Source of the DNA: Legionella sp. | GTDB lineage: Bacteria > Pseudomonadota > Gammaproteobacteria > Legionellales > Legionellaceae | Direction: 5' to 3' | DNA: 53,826 bases | Assembly: GCA_002863045.1 (NCBI GenBank) | Contig: PKDH01000001.1 | Location: forward strand, 1-53,826 | Part shown: piece by piece, positions 18,341 to 26,624 of the stretch | Position numbering within the stretch: the first letter of the stretch is position 1 | Layout: each line of letters opens with the position of its first letter | Notes under the pieces: model-generated | What the model was told of the DNA's origin: nothing | The model's database searches: none | Seen by the model: the letters and a program-made list of their open reading frames with translations, nothing else | Position numbers and translations under genes: made by a program

Positions 18341-19606
18341 ATGTGCAGCAAACAAACAACTCACCGTAAAATATTTAATCCTCTGTACATTTATCCACTG
18401 GCCATTTTATTAGGTGTGATAAGTGGCTACAGCGATAGTGTGGTTTTGAAATTTCTAGGCTCTTTGGTATCTGATGTATTTATACGAATATTCAAATGCA
18501 TAAGTTTACCTATTATCGCTTTATCTATCATTGTGACGCTGTCTAACTACAGTACCAATGCGGCGATGAAAACAACCTGGCGTCGCGCCATGACCTATAC
18601 GCTAGGCACAACGTTGGTCGCCGCTTTTATTAGCTTTATGCTCTATTTAATCATAGAACCAAGCATGATTCACGCTGCCAAAAATACGCATGTTATTACC
18701 CCCACAACTCAATTAAGCTATCTTGAGCATTTAAGTAATTTAATACCCGCCACAATTTTAGCCCCCTTTATCGAACAGCAAGTTATGAGCGTGTTGCTGC
18801 TTAGTATTGTTATAGGTATTGCTATTCGCTTTATACCAGATGATATGCCACGTCAAACCATTACCGCTTTTTTTAAAGGTGTGCACAGTCTATTTATGGT
18901 GATTACAAGCTGGGTTATTGCCATCATTCCTATTGGCTTGTTTGGTTTTGTAACCATAACTGTTGAGCAATTGCGTTCTGGCATGGCACTTAAAGGTATT
19001 GGTGAATATTTACTTATTATTGTGCTGGCTAACTTAATTCAAGGATTTATTATTCTACCTTTATGGTTACGTTCACAAGGTATCGCACCTTTTGTTAGCA
19101 TGAAAAAAATGTTACCTGCTTTATCTCTGGCTTTTTTCTCAAAATCATCGGTTGGGACTTTACCAGTTACCATTAAAACAGCTGAAAATAATTTAAAAAT
19201 CAAGCCTGAAATAAGCCGCTTTGTTTTGCCTTTGTGCACAAGCTTGAATATGAATGGTTGTGCGGCCTTTATTTTCGCGACGGTGATTTATCTGATGCAA
19301 AATCATGGCATCACCATTACTGTACCGATGATGTTTATGTGGGTATTTATCTCAACCATTGCGGCGATTGGTAATGCCGGCGTACCCATGGGCTGCTTTT
19401 TCTTAAGCGCAAGTCTATTGGCGAGTATGAATGTGCCAATTACATTAATGGGCATTATTCTGCCGTTTTATAGTTTAATTGACATGCTAGAAACGGCACT
19501 TAATGTTTGGTCTGATTCATGTGTTGCTACCGTTGTTGATAAAAAACTTCATACGCAACTCACTCAAGAAATGACTGCTGGTAACCCTTCTAATGCGGCA
19601 CTTTAA
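18341..19606 (+). CDS. DAACS-family amino acid:cation symporter with altered substrate site
   Basis: 421-residue inner-membrane transporter of the glutamate/dicarboxylate symporter (SLC1/GltP) fold. HP1 is KSSVGTLPVTIKT, TM7 holds SLNMNGCAAF in place of the usual NMDGT, HP2 is GNAGVPMGC and TM8 is YSLIDMLETALNVWSD. Aligned by eye to archaeal GltPh, Asp394, Thr398, Asn401 and Asp405 are kept. The arginine that binds an acidic side chain (GltPh Arg397) is Glu384 here, Asp390 is Tyr377 and the sodium-site Asp312 is Asn305. It is therefore unlikely to carry glutamate or aspartate; a neutral or cationic amino acid is more plausible. AAGG is well spaced before the ATG. Its 3' end overlaps dapE by 4 bp, convergently. 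Confidence 0.87.
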   Translation: MCSKQTTHRKIFNPLYIYPLAILLGVISGYSDSVVLKFLGSLVSDVFIRIFKCISLPIIALSIIVTLSNYSTNAAMKTTWRRAMTYTLGTTLVAAFISFMLYLIIEPSMIHAAKNTHVITPTTQLSYLEHLSNLIPATILAPFIEQQVMSVLLLSIVIGIAIRFIPDDMPRQTITAFFKGVHSLFMVITSWVIAIIPIGLFGFVTITVEQLRSGMALKGIGEYLLIIVLANLIQGFIILPLWLRSQGIAPFVSMKKMLPALSLAFFSKSSVGTLPVTIKTAENNLKIKPEISRFVLPLCTSLNMNGCAAFIFATVIYLMQNHGITITVPMMFMWVFISTIAAIGNAGVPMGCFFLSASLLASMNVPITLMGIILPFYSLIDMLETALNVWSDSCVATVVDKKLHTQLTQEMTAGNPSNAAL

Positions 19607-20736
19607 GTTAATAATTGCGTGCTTATTGCTAGATAAAGCACGCTTAGCTTATCTAAATCATTCATCGATACATGCTCATTGGCTTGATGAATGCTAGCAT
19701 TGATAGGACCCAATTCAATAAGCTCAACACCAAAGGGCGCAATAAAACGCCCATCAGACGTACCACCACCTGTAGATAACTCAGGCTGTTGCCCACAAAC
19801 CTTATGGATGGCTTCTTGCGTTACCTGCAAAAGCTTGCCGGATGGAGTTAAAAAAGGCATGCCATTGAGTCGCCATGTAAATGCTATTTTAAGTTTTGGA
19901 TGGGATAAATATTTACTAAACAGTGCTTTAATATCTTCAGGTGAAATTTGATTAGAAAAGCGCCAATTGCATTTAAGCGTTAAAAGCCCAGGTATTACGT
20001 TGGAGGCAATGCCGCCGGCTTGAACATCGGTGATTTGAAAACTTGTGGGTGGAAAAAAGGCATTACCCTTATCCCATGGTATGGCTACCAAATCGCTTAG
20101 TTGAGGTAAAAGCAAATGAATAGGATTGTGAGCCAAATGCGGATAAGCGACATGGCCTTGCAAGCCATGGCACTCAACCGTACAGGATAAAGAACCACGC
20201 CGCCCGACTTTTATGGTATCGCCTAAAATTTTGGTGCTGGAAGGCTCGCCCACCACACAATAATCAATATTAATGCCCTGGTTTTGAAGGGCTTGCATCA
20301 CAAAAGGCGTACCCTTGTCAAATTCATCGCCTTCCTCAGCACTGGTGATCAAAAAACCTAAGCTGCCTTGGGCTGGACTGTCGGCTTGTTGCTTCACAAA
20401 TTGTTCAGCCATCACAAGCATAGCTGCCAAACTACCCTTCATATCAGCCGTGCCACGTCCAAACGCTTCACTATTTTTAATAGTCAGTGTAAAGGGGGGC
20501 GTCTGCCACGCTCTCTCATCGCCGACTGGCACGACATCAGTATGACCGGCATATACCAATAAAGGCGCTCTATCGCCAAAACGCGCGAAAAAATTACGCA
20601 CATTGCCGCAGTTAAATTGTTGACAATTAAAGCCCAGTGCCGCTAGATAATTCAGCATAAAATCCTGACATCCAGCATCAAAAGGCGTAATAGAACGATA
20701 AGCTACTAATTTTTCAAGAATTTTATCAAGCGTCAT
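19603..20736 (-). CDS. dapE: Succinyl-diaminopimelate desuccinylase
   Basis: 377 residues, M20 metallopeptidase fold. DapE removes succinate from N-succinyl-LL-diaminopimelate in lysine and peptidoglycan precursor synthesis. Metal and catalytic motifs: [10 protein letters not shown] (about 60-69), [13 protein letters not shown] (about 93-105), [11 protein letters not shown] (about 131-141) and the C-terminal [13 protein letters not shown] with the final zinc ligand. The start overlaps the dapD stop by four bases. Its 3' end overlaps the convergent symporter gene. Confidence 0.98.
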   Translation of the reverse strand: MTLDKILEKLVAYRSITPFDAGCQDFMLNYLAALGFNCQQFNCGNVRNFFARFGDRAPLLVYAGHTDVVPVGDERAWQTPPFTLTIKNSEAFGRGTADMKGSLAAMLVMAEQFVKQQADSPAQGSLGFLITSAEEGDEFDKGTPFVMQALQNQGINIDYCVVGEPSSTKILGDTIKVGRRGSLSCTVECHGLQGHVAYPHLAHNPIHLLLPQLSDLVAIPWDKGNAFFPPTSFQITDVQAGGIASNVIPGLLTLKCNWRFSNQISPEDIKALFSKYLSHPKLKIAFTWRLNGMPFLTPSGKLLQVTQEAIHKVCGQQPELSTGGGTSDGRFIAPFGVELIELGPINASIHQANEHVSMNDLDKLSVLYLAISTQLLT

Positions 20737-21554
20737 GCTTTATCTCGTAATAACTCATTAATGCTTACCTTGGCGCGTGTTTGAGCATCAACTTGTTTGA
20801 CAATCACCGCGCAATATAAACTATGCGATTGATCGGCGCTCGGCAGGCTGCCTGCCACAACTACTGAGCCTTCAGGAATACGTCCATACGTTATCTCGCC
20901 TGTCAAACGATGATAAATTTTAGTACTTTGTCCTAAAAATACCCCCATTGAGATTACTGAATTTTGTTCAACAATCACGCCTTCGACAATCTCAGAACGC
21001 GCGCCGATAAAGCAATTATCCTCAATAATGGTGGGGTTGGCTTGTAAAGGCTCTAACACACCTCCTATACCTGCCCCGCCAGAGATATGTACATTTTTAC
21101 CAATTTGCGCGCAGCTTCCCACGGTTGCCCAGGTATCAACTAACACACCTTCATCAATATAAGCGCCCGTATTAACATAAGAAGGCATAAGAACTGTGTG
21201 CTTGCCAATAAATGCACCTTGTCTTACCAAAGCTTGCGGCACAACACGTGTTTGTGCAGCTTGCCACTGCTCAAGCGATAAATCGCGATATTTTAAATCG
21301 ATTTTGTCATAAAATTGACAAAATCCTGTGTCAAAAATAGTGGACTTTGAGACTTTGAATAACAATAAAATGGCTTTTTTTAACCATTGATGCACAACCC
21401 ATTGCCCATCTATTTTTTCAGCTACCCGCAACTGTCCGCAGTTAAGCTGCTCGGTAACCTCAGCCAAGGCCTGACTTAATGCGTCAGGCACGTGATTAAC
21501 TGATAATTCATGTTTGATTGTAAAATGCTCTTCGATAATTGCTTCTAAGCTCAT
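20733..21554 (-). CDS. dapD: Tetrahydrodipicolinate N-succinyltransferase
   Basis: 273 residues, standard. It transfers succinyl from succinyl-CoA to tetrahydrodipicolinate, the step before DapC and DapE. The C-terminal half is a left-handed beta-helix with hexapeptide repeats ([60 protein letters not shown]). GGAGT is placed well before the ATG. It forms a two-gene unit with dapE and lies 24 bp after the acyltransferase. Confidence 0.98.
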   Translation of the reverse strand: MSLEAIIEEHFTIKHELSVNHVPDALSQALAEVTEQLNCGQLRVAEKIDGQWVVHQWLKKAILLLFKVSKSTIFDTGFCQFYDKIDLKYRDLSLEQWQAAQTRVVPQALVRQGAFIGKHTVLMPSYVNTGAYIDEGVLVDTWATVGSCAQIGKNVHISGGAGIGGVLEPLQANPTIIEDNCFIGARSEIVEGVIVEQNSVISMGVFLGQSTKIYHRLTGEITYGRIPEGSVVVAGSLPSADQSHSLYCAVIVKQVDAQTRAKVSINELLRDKA

Positions 21555-21578
21555 AAAACTCCTGTATTTAATGAAAAA

Positions 21579-22490
21579 TTAAAGGATTGAATGTTTTGAT
21601 TTAATTTTGGTGATAAGCGCATCTTTCTCTTGCCACACTAAATTAAGCCATGTTCTAAACTGCATTTGCGTGTCATTTGATGCTAATAATTGGCCTTTGC
21701 GAAACTCAGCTGGAATGGTAATTGGGGTGATGTGTACATCGACTTCTGGTAGACGCCTGCATAGAAAATCCCACAACGAAACAGATGTATTTGGATAGAC
21801 AATGGTCACATCCATCATTTTATCGAATTGCTCGGGCATGGCATCAATCACAAAACTGACCCCACCTGCTTTAGGCTTAAGTAAATGCTGGTAAGGCGAT
21901 GCTTGCTGCTTTTTTTTCAATTGGGTAAAACGTGTGCCTTCGATAAAATTCATCACCGCGGTAGGCTGGCATTGAAAGCCTTTGATGGCTTGACGAGTCG
22001 CTTTCAAATCCTTACCTTTTTTGTGTGGGTATTTAGCCAAATACGCTTTAGAGTAGCGCTTCATAAAAGCACACCCCATCGCCCACCAAGCAAAACCTAA
22101 CAGAGGTACCCATTTTAATTGATCTTTAATAAAAAATTTCAGTACCGGAATTTGACGATTAAATACATGCTGTAAAATCACAATATCAAGCCAACTTTGA
22201 TGGTTAGCGACCACTAAATACCAAGATTTTTGACTAAGACGAATGTTATTTGACACCACGATTTTAGTGGGTAGCGCATGGTGAACATACAAACGATTAA
22301 CATCAATCCAACACTCAATCACTTTATCTATCCATCTTGTACACATTAACTGCCAATTTTGACAGGGTATGAGTTTTAATAGGCCGATAACTAATATCGG
22401 TATAAAAAAAAGTGTCGTGGATAGACAAAGCAATATCAGCGCCATGCAACCGATGATTGTATCTAAAATAGATTTAAAATAAGCGTTCAT
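21579..22490 (-). CDS. PlsC-type acyltransferase (YihG-like)
   Basis: 303-residue membrane-bound acyltransferase. One or two N-terminal hydrophobic helices (about 8-38) precede the catalytic HX4D box NHQSWLD (about 95-101) and the acceptor-binding FIEGTRFT (about 182-189), followed by KAGGVSFVIDAMP. The family acylates lysophosphatidic acid or related lipids at the inner membrane. Length and the long C-terminal extension suit the YihG/YihG-like branch rather than PlsC itself. It may head the unit acyltransferase-dapD-dapE. Confidence 0.87.
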   Translation of the reverse strand: MNAYFKSILDTIIGCMALILLCLSTTLFFIPILVIGLLKLIPCQNWQLMCTRWIDKVIECWIDVNRLYVHHALPTKIVVSNNIRLSQKSWYLVVANHQSWLDIVILQHVFNRQIPVLKFFIKDQLKWVPLLGFAWWAMGCAFMKRYSKAYLAKYPHKKGKDLKATRQAIKGFQCQPTAVMNFIEGTRFTQLKKKQQASPYQHLLKPKAGGVSFVIDAMPEQFDKMMDVTIVYPNTSVSLWDFLCRRLPEVDVHITPITIPAEFRKGQLLASNDTQMQFRTWLNLVWQEKDALITKIKSKHSIL

Positions 22491-22500
22491 TTATATGCCT

Positions 22501-22537
22501 TTGAGCAATTTAAAATTTGTCAAAAAAATTTGCTCAA
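22501..22537. repeat. Inverted repeat upstream of the acyltransferase gene
   Basis: Arms TTGAGCAA (22501-22508) and TTGCTCAA (22530-22537), 21 bp apart, lie just before the minus-strand acyltransferase start. It could be an operator or chance in AT-rich DNA. Confidence 0.25.
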
Positions 22538-22595
22538 GCATAGCATCAAAATTTATCGTACCCAATCATCACGAACGACAACTTTTTCCTGTCTA

Positions 22596-22627
22596 AATTA
22601 TAAAATGAAATAAATTATTTTATAATT
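22596..22627. repeat. Inverted repeat in the intergenic region before the first DUF4116 gene
   Basis: Perfect 11-bp arms AATTATAAAAT (22596-22606) and ATTTTATAATT (22617-22627) with a 10-bp spacer, about 100 bp upstream of the ATG at 22730. The arms are entirely A/T, so the significance is modest. The 239-bp gap has no other clear element. Confidence 0.35.
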
Positions 22628-22729
22628 GGCATTTTAAAAAACACTTGAATCTTTTTTTAATCAAAAAAAGATGTTAAAATTTTTTCACAATCTATTTAAA
22701 ATATCAGCACCATATTAGGGGCAAGTTCT

Positions 22730-25726
22730 ATGTCTTCTTCAATTTCTACAGAATTTTCAGAAAGTGTATCCTTAAAATTTGAAAGTGAATCTTTTGATTC
22801 TGGTGCAGTTGAAAGTCCATATGATGAAGATAACTACTCTACAGCAAGTAGTAAAACTTTTGATTTTGATGCAACTGAAAGTCCATTTGATCAAGATGAC
22901 TACTCTACAGCAAGTATAGAGTTCGATGAACAATGTGATGAACAATCTTCTCGTGATAACGAGCTAAGTAAATCTGAAATTGAAACATTAGAAATCAATC
23001 TACATTCTGATTCTTTGGCTAATTTAATTAAATTAGCCTTGGAAACAAAAACTTATCTTAATCATAAAGTATGGCGCGAGTCTTTTTGTCAACAGATAGC
23101 AGAAGCGACTGTCAAGGCAAAAGAGACCGTCAAAAAAGAATTAAATAACGAAGAATTTTGTGAAGATAATTTATTTTCATTGTTTAGTGATACTAAAAAA
23201 TCAATAGAAGAAAAACATTTATACCAATACATGAAGTTTCTCTTTCAAGAGGAAATTATTGGTTTAAATCATATTCCGCTAGAATTTCGAGCTGATCGAG
23301 AATTAATTTTAATGGCTTTATCTTTCTCTTCTTCAGCAATAGCTCATGTGTCTCATGAACATAAAGACTACTTAGAATTTGTGCATATAGCTGTGGAAAA
23401 ATCCCCTGAAACGATCAAGTTTGTTAGTTCTTATTGCCAAGATTATGCACAAATAGCCTTAAGATTGGTAAGTAAAAACGCCTTATTGCTGCAATATATT
23501 ACTCCAGAACAACAAAATATGGCGATGGTGCTTGCGGCGATTAAACAAGATAACAGGGCTTTAGAGTTTGCAAAAATTTCAAATTTTAATGAAAAAATGC
23601 TAGCCTCTGACCTAGGTCAACAATTTAAAGAAGCGGTTATCGCTTGCTTAGAAAGTAATGGTCTGTGGCTACAACATGTTCATCCACTGCTTCTAAGAGA
23701 TGAACAAGTAAAATCAACCGCAGTCAAGCAAGACGGCCGAGCATTAAAATATGTCCCCCTAGAATACAGAGATATCGCAACCGTGCTTGCGGCTATTAAA
23801 CAAAATAGGGTTGCTATACAGTGGGCAAAAATCCCAAATTTTGATGAAAAAATACTAGCCTCTAGCCTAGGCCAGCAATTTAGACAAGCGGTTATCACTT
23901 GCTTAGAAATTAAGGGTGTGTGGCTACAACATGTTCATCCGCTGCTTCTAGCAGATCAACAAATAAGATTAGCCGCAGTCAAGCAAGACGGCCGAGCATT
24001 AAAATATGTCCCCCTAGAATACAGAGATATCGCAACTGTGACTGCGGCTATTATTCAAGATAACGATGCTTTATATTTTGCAAAAACTCTAAATTTCAAG
24101 GAAGAAATATTGGACTCTAGCCTAGGCAAAGAATTTAAACAAGCGGTTATTGCTTGTTTGGAAAATAATCCTAAGTTGCTACCACATGTTCCACTGCTTC
24201 TAGCAGACCAACAAATAAGATTAGCTGCAGTCCAGCAAAACGGCGAAGTATTGAAATATATCCCCCTAGAATACAAAGATATCGCAACTGTGCTTGCGGC
24301 GATTAAACAAAATAACAGTGCTTTAGAGTTTGCAAAAATTCCAAATTTTGATGAAGAAATGCTGGCCTCTGACCTAGGCCAAGAATTTAAAGAAGCGGTT
24401 ATCGCTTGTTTAAAAAGTAATGGTCTGTGGCTAAAACATGTTGATCCGCTGCTTCTAAGACATAAACAAGTAAGATTAACCGCAATTAAGCAAAACGGCC
24501 AAGCATTACAATATATCCCCCCAGAATACAAAGATATCGCAACTGTGCTTGTGGCGATTAAACAAAATAAGGGTGCTATAAAGTGGGTAGAAATTCCAAA
24601 TTTTAATGAAGAAATGCTGGCCTCTGATCTAGGCCAAGAATTTAAAGAAGCGGTTATCGCTTGTTTAGAAATTAATGGTGGTTGGCTATATTATGTCCAT
24701 CCACTGCTTCTAAGAGATGAACAAGTAAGATCAACCGCAATCAAGCAAGACGGCCGAGCATTACAATATATCCCCCCAAAATACAAAGATATCGCCACCG
24801 TGCTTGCGGCTATTGAACAAAATAGGGGTGCTATACAGTGGGCAAAAATTCCAAATTTTGATGAAAAAATGCTAGCTTCTAGCCTAGGCCAGCAATTTAG
24901 ACAAGCGGTTATCGCTTGTTTAAAAATTGATGGTAGTTTGCTAGGTAGTTTGCTAGAACGGCTTCCCCCACTTCTTAGAACGGATATGAGCGTAAAATTT
25001 GCGGCAGTTTATCATACTAAAGATATAAGGAATATTTTCACAAGTGCCAAAGATGAAGAAGAATTAGCAATCACCATTGCAAGCCATCATCCTTGGAATC
25101 TAGTCGATGAAAAGCTTTTTAGATATCAATATAATAATAAAGTACTACTTGCTGCTGCTTTAAATAAAAATAGGCAGTGTGAAATCGAAATCCCTAAAGA
25201 AATCCGTGATCAATTAGATAAAAGGCTACTTGATATTCTGAAAATAAAAAATTATGAAAGACGCAAAGCTCAATGCGTTGCGTATTACTGTGCTACTTAT
25301 AACTTAACTACTATGAGCGAATATATTGATACTGTTTTAAGGCAGCCCATATTAATACAATTTATGCCAGATGAGTTGTTTAATGACAATCAAATAGTTG
25401 AAGAAATTCTGCAATATGATGGGAGCTTGATACGCTTTATGCCTGCACATATTTGCGATGATTTAAGATATGCTTTGATGGCCGTCAGTATAACACCTGA
25501 TGCCTGTATGTATTTAAATGATACTATTAAAAATAACAACATGATTATTCATTTAGCTACCTTACCTGCAAACCAGCGAGCTACGCAATTTAAACTTTAT
25601 ATTGAAGCGTTAGGTAAAGAAAGCGCACATAAAGATAGCTACTCTTCTAACCCACATACGATGTTTAGTGGTCATTGCGATAATGATTCATCTAATGACA
25701 CAGATGGTTTTATTCCTTCTATATAA
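22730..25726 (+). CDS. DUF4116-repeat protein (998 residues), candidate secreted effector
   Basis: The Ser/Asp/Glu-rich N-terminus (1-85) repeats the motif ESP-Y/F-D-E/Q-D-x-YSTAS twice. Residues about 200-265 hold degenerate DUF4116 units. Residues 264 to about 760 are six tandem 84-85-residue units whose core is IATVLAAIKQN...AIQWAKIPNFDEKMLASxLGQxFxxAVIxCL...AVKQDGRALKYVPLEYRD. Residues about 760-998 form a C-terminal domain shared with the paralogue at 26.6 kb, ending in a Ser/Asn/Asp tail, SSNDTDGFIPSI. No signal peptide, transmembrane helix or enzyme motif is visible. The family is known by repeats only; host-targeted secretion is my inference from repeat architecture, tail and organism type. 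GGGGCAAG is a weak ribosome site before the ATG. Confidence 0.85.
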   Translation: MSSSISTEFSESVSLKFESESFDSGAVESPYDEDNYSTASSKTFDFDATESPFDQDDYSTASIEFDEQCDEQSSRDNELSKSEIETLEINLHSDSLANLIKLALETKTYLNHKVWRESFCQQIAEATVKAKETVKKELNNEEFCEDNLFSLFSDTKKSIEEKHLYQYMKFLFQEEIIGLNHIPLEFRADRELILMALSFSSSAIAHVSHEHKDYLEFVHIAVEKSPETIKFVSSYCQDYAQIALRLVSKNALLLQYITPEQQNMAMVLAAIKQDNRALEFAKISNFNEKMLASDLGQQFKEAVIACLESNGLWLQHVHPLLLRDEQVKSTAVKQDGRALKYVPLEYRDIATVLAAIKQNRVAIQWAKIPNFDEKILASSLGQQFRQAVITCLEIKGVWLQHVHPLLLADQQIRLAAVKQDGRALKYVPLEYRDIATVTAAIIQDNDALYFAKTLNFKEEILDSSLGKEFKQAVIACLENNPKLLPHVPLLLADQQIRLAAVQQNGEVLKYIPLEYKDIATVLAAIKQNNSALEFAKIPNFDEEMLASDLGQEFKEAVIACLKSNGLWLKHVDPLLLRHKQVRLTAIKQNGQALQYIPPEYKDIATVLVAIKQNKGAIKWVEIPNFNEEMLASDLGQEFKEAVIACLEINGGWLYYVHPLLLRDEQVRSTAIKQDGRALQYIPPKYKDIATVLAAIEQNRGAIQWAKIPNFDEKMLASSLGQQFRQAVIACLKIDGSLLGSLLERLPPLLRTDMSVKFAAVYHTKDIRNIFTSAKDEEELAITIASHHPWNLVDEKLFRYQYNNKVLLAAALNKNRQCEIEIPKEIRDQLDKRLLDILKIKNYERRKAQCVAYYCATYNLTTMSEYIDTVLRQPILIQFMPDELFNDNQIVEEILQYDGSLIRFMPAHICDDLRYALMAVSITPDACMYLNDTIKNNNMIIHLATLPANQRATQFKLYIEALGKESAHKDSYSSNPHTMFSGHCDNDSSNDTDGFIPSI
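23519..25010 (+). repeat. Six tandem coding repeats of about 255 bp (DUF4116 array 1)
   Basis: Units begin at 23519, 23774, 24029, 24281, 24536 and 24791. Spacing is 255 bp except one 252-bp unit that lacks a codon. They stay in frame and are similar at DNA level. Units 2 and 6, and units 4 and 5, are closest to each other; the QDGRALKYVPLEYRD ends of units 1 and 2 are identical. This suggests expansion by recombination within the gene. Confidence 0.9.
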
Positions 25727-25890
25727 ACAAGTAACCCCTGATGATAGCTTATAAACTATCATCAGCGACTTGCGAGCAAAGACGGCATTAAAAAAACAGC
25801 ATGAGCGATATCACTGATGCGCAGTTCTCCTCGTGAAATAAGACTGTCCCCGTCTTTTAAACAGACTTACCCACAGATTTTGGGGATAAA
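25620..25890. repeat. 271-bp direct repeat, copy 1 (3' end of DUF4116 gene 1 plus flank)
   Basis: Matches 28921-29191 at a constant offset of 3,301 bp with about 15 mismatches by eye (about 94% identity) and no gaps. It spans the last ~35 codons and 164 bp of noncoding DNA. The noncoding part holds a hairpin with 10-bp arms (25738-25747 and 25756-25765, loop CTTATAAA). The repeat ends abruptly at 25890, inside the mazF remnant. Confidence 0.92.
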
Positions 25891-26123
25891 ATTTTGGAAC
25901 GATACCCCGAAAACAAATTACCTAAGTTGTTAATAGGAACCTCAGTAAGCGCCCCTCTAATGCTAGTGCTAATGGGGCAACAAATAATTAAACCCGTGGA
26001 TTAATTATATATTTTCGTAGATAGGATTAAAGCAGGTCTGTGTTTTCCTATTTCTTTACCCTTAGTTGGTTCAAAATCTAAATAAACAATATCATTACGA
26101 TCAGGAATATAACTTTTATTCAT
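25857..26123 (-). pseudogene. mazF/pemK-like toxin remnant, in-frame stop
   Basis: From ATG 26123 the frame reads MNKSYIPDRNDIVYLDFEPT...GKHRPALILSTKIYN, the N-terminus of a MazF/PemK endoribonuclease, and stops at TAA (26003-26001) after 40 residues. Reading through that stop continues in the same frame as STGLIICCPISTSIRGALTE followed by VPINNL, again MazF-like, so a single CAA-to-TAA change is a likely cause. The frame then degrades and runs into the 271-bp repeat, ending at 25857. The real 3' end is missing, so the toxin is dead. It is preceded on the same strand by a mazE-like gene. Confidence 0.8.
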
Positions 26124-26134
26124 TAGGTTTAACT

Positions 26135-26374
26135 TCAGAAATTAAAGAAGCAGCCAATATGTGCTATGTCTAAGGTTAGATGATTCAAAAGTTCTGCCTC
26201 AGAATAAGGAAATAAAGAAGTATTAGGAAACATTTTTTTTACTATAATTCCTTCTTCTGTTATTTCAATCTTAACAGGCATTCCCTCTTTAAAACGAGGT
26301 CTCTCTCGAAGAGCCCCACCTAGCCTTAATGCTAACCCATTTCCCCAACGCTGAATTTTAGTTTGAATCATCAT
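26135..26374 (-). CDS. MazE/AbrB-fold antitoxin, probable C-terminal frameshift
   Basis: 79 residues. The N-terminal half, KIQRWGNGLALRLGGALRERPRFKEGMPVKIEITEEGIIVKK, is a SpoVT-AbrB DNA-binding domain of MazE type. The expected toxin-binding tail begins (YSEAELLNHLTLDIAH) but ends in the unlikely IGCFFNF. A neighbouring frame reads LAASLISEVKPNE with stop at 26116, overlapping the mazF ATG by 8 bp as in normal antitoxin-toxin pairs, so one indel near 26155 probably broke the tail. Upstream, GTGTA and TACAC half-sites (26407-26423) could be the old autoregulatory operator. It lies in a 0.9-kb gap between the two DUF4116 genes. DNA binding may survive. Confidence 0.75.
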   Translation of the reverse strand: MMIQTKIQRWGNGLALRLGGALRERPRFKEGMPVKIEITEEGIIVKKMFPNTSLFPYSEAELLNHLTLDIAHIGCFFNF

Positions 26375-26568
26375 TTTAAGAACTCAACAATTGCTACACT
26401 GTTAGTGTGTACTATGTATACACGCATGACGAAGTACTTTTATAAAATAAGTGCAAAAGAACGAAGATTTACAAAAATTTTGTAACTTAAAACAGACCTT
26501 AGCGTAAATCATCCAATGAATGAATCATAAGTAGTCACTTGTTACTTTTTTTATGCAAAAATATAGAT

Positions 26569-26574
26569 TATAAT
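26569..26574 (+). promoter_or_regulatory. Candidate -10 element of the second DUF4116 gene
   Basis: A perfect TATAAT about 50 bp before the ATG at 26625. No good -35 at 17 bp; TTGTTA at 26539 is 24 bp away. The rest of the 250-bp gap back to mazE shows no gene. Confidence 0.4.
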
Positions 26575-26624
26575 ATTTTTCATAATTTATATTACAAATA
26601 ATCACTCTATCGAGGTTAAGTTTT

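Noticed and set aside
24055..24531. A 158-codon minus-strand frame
   Set aside because: It is a mirror of the DUF4116 repeats; its own repeats follow from the sense strand and it lacks a ribosome site.
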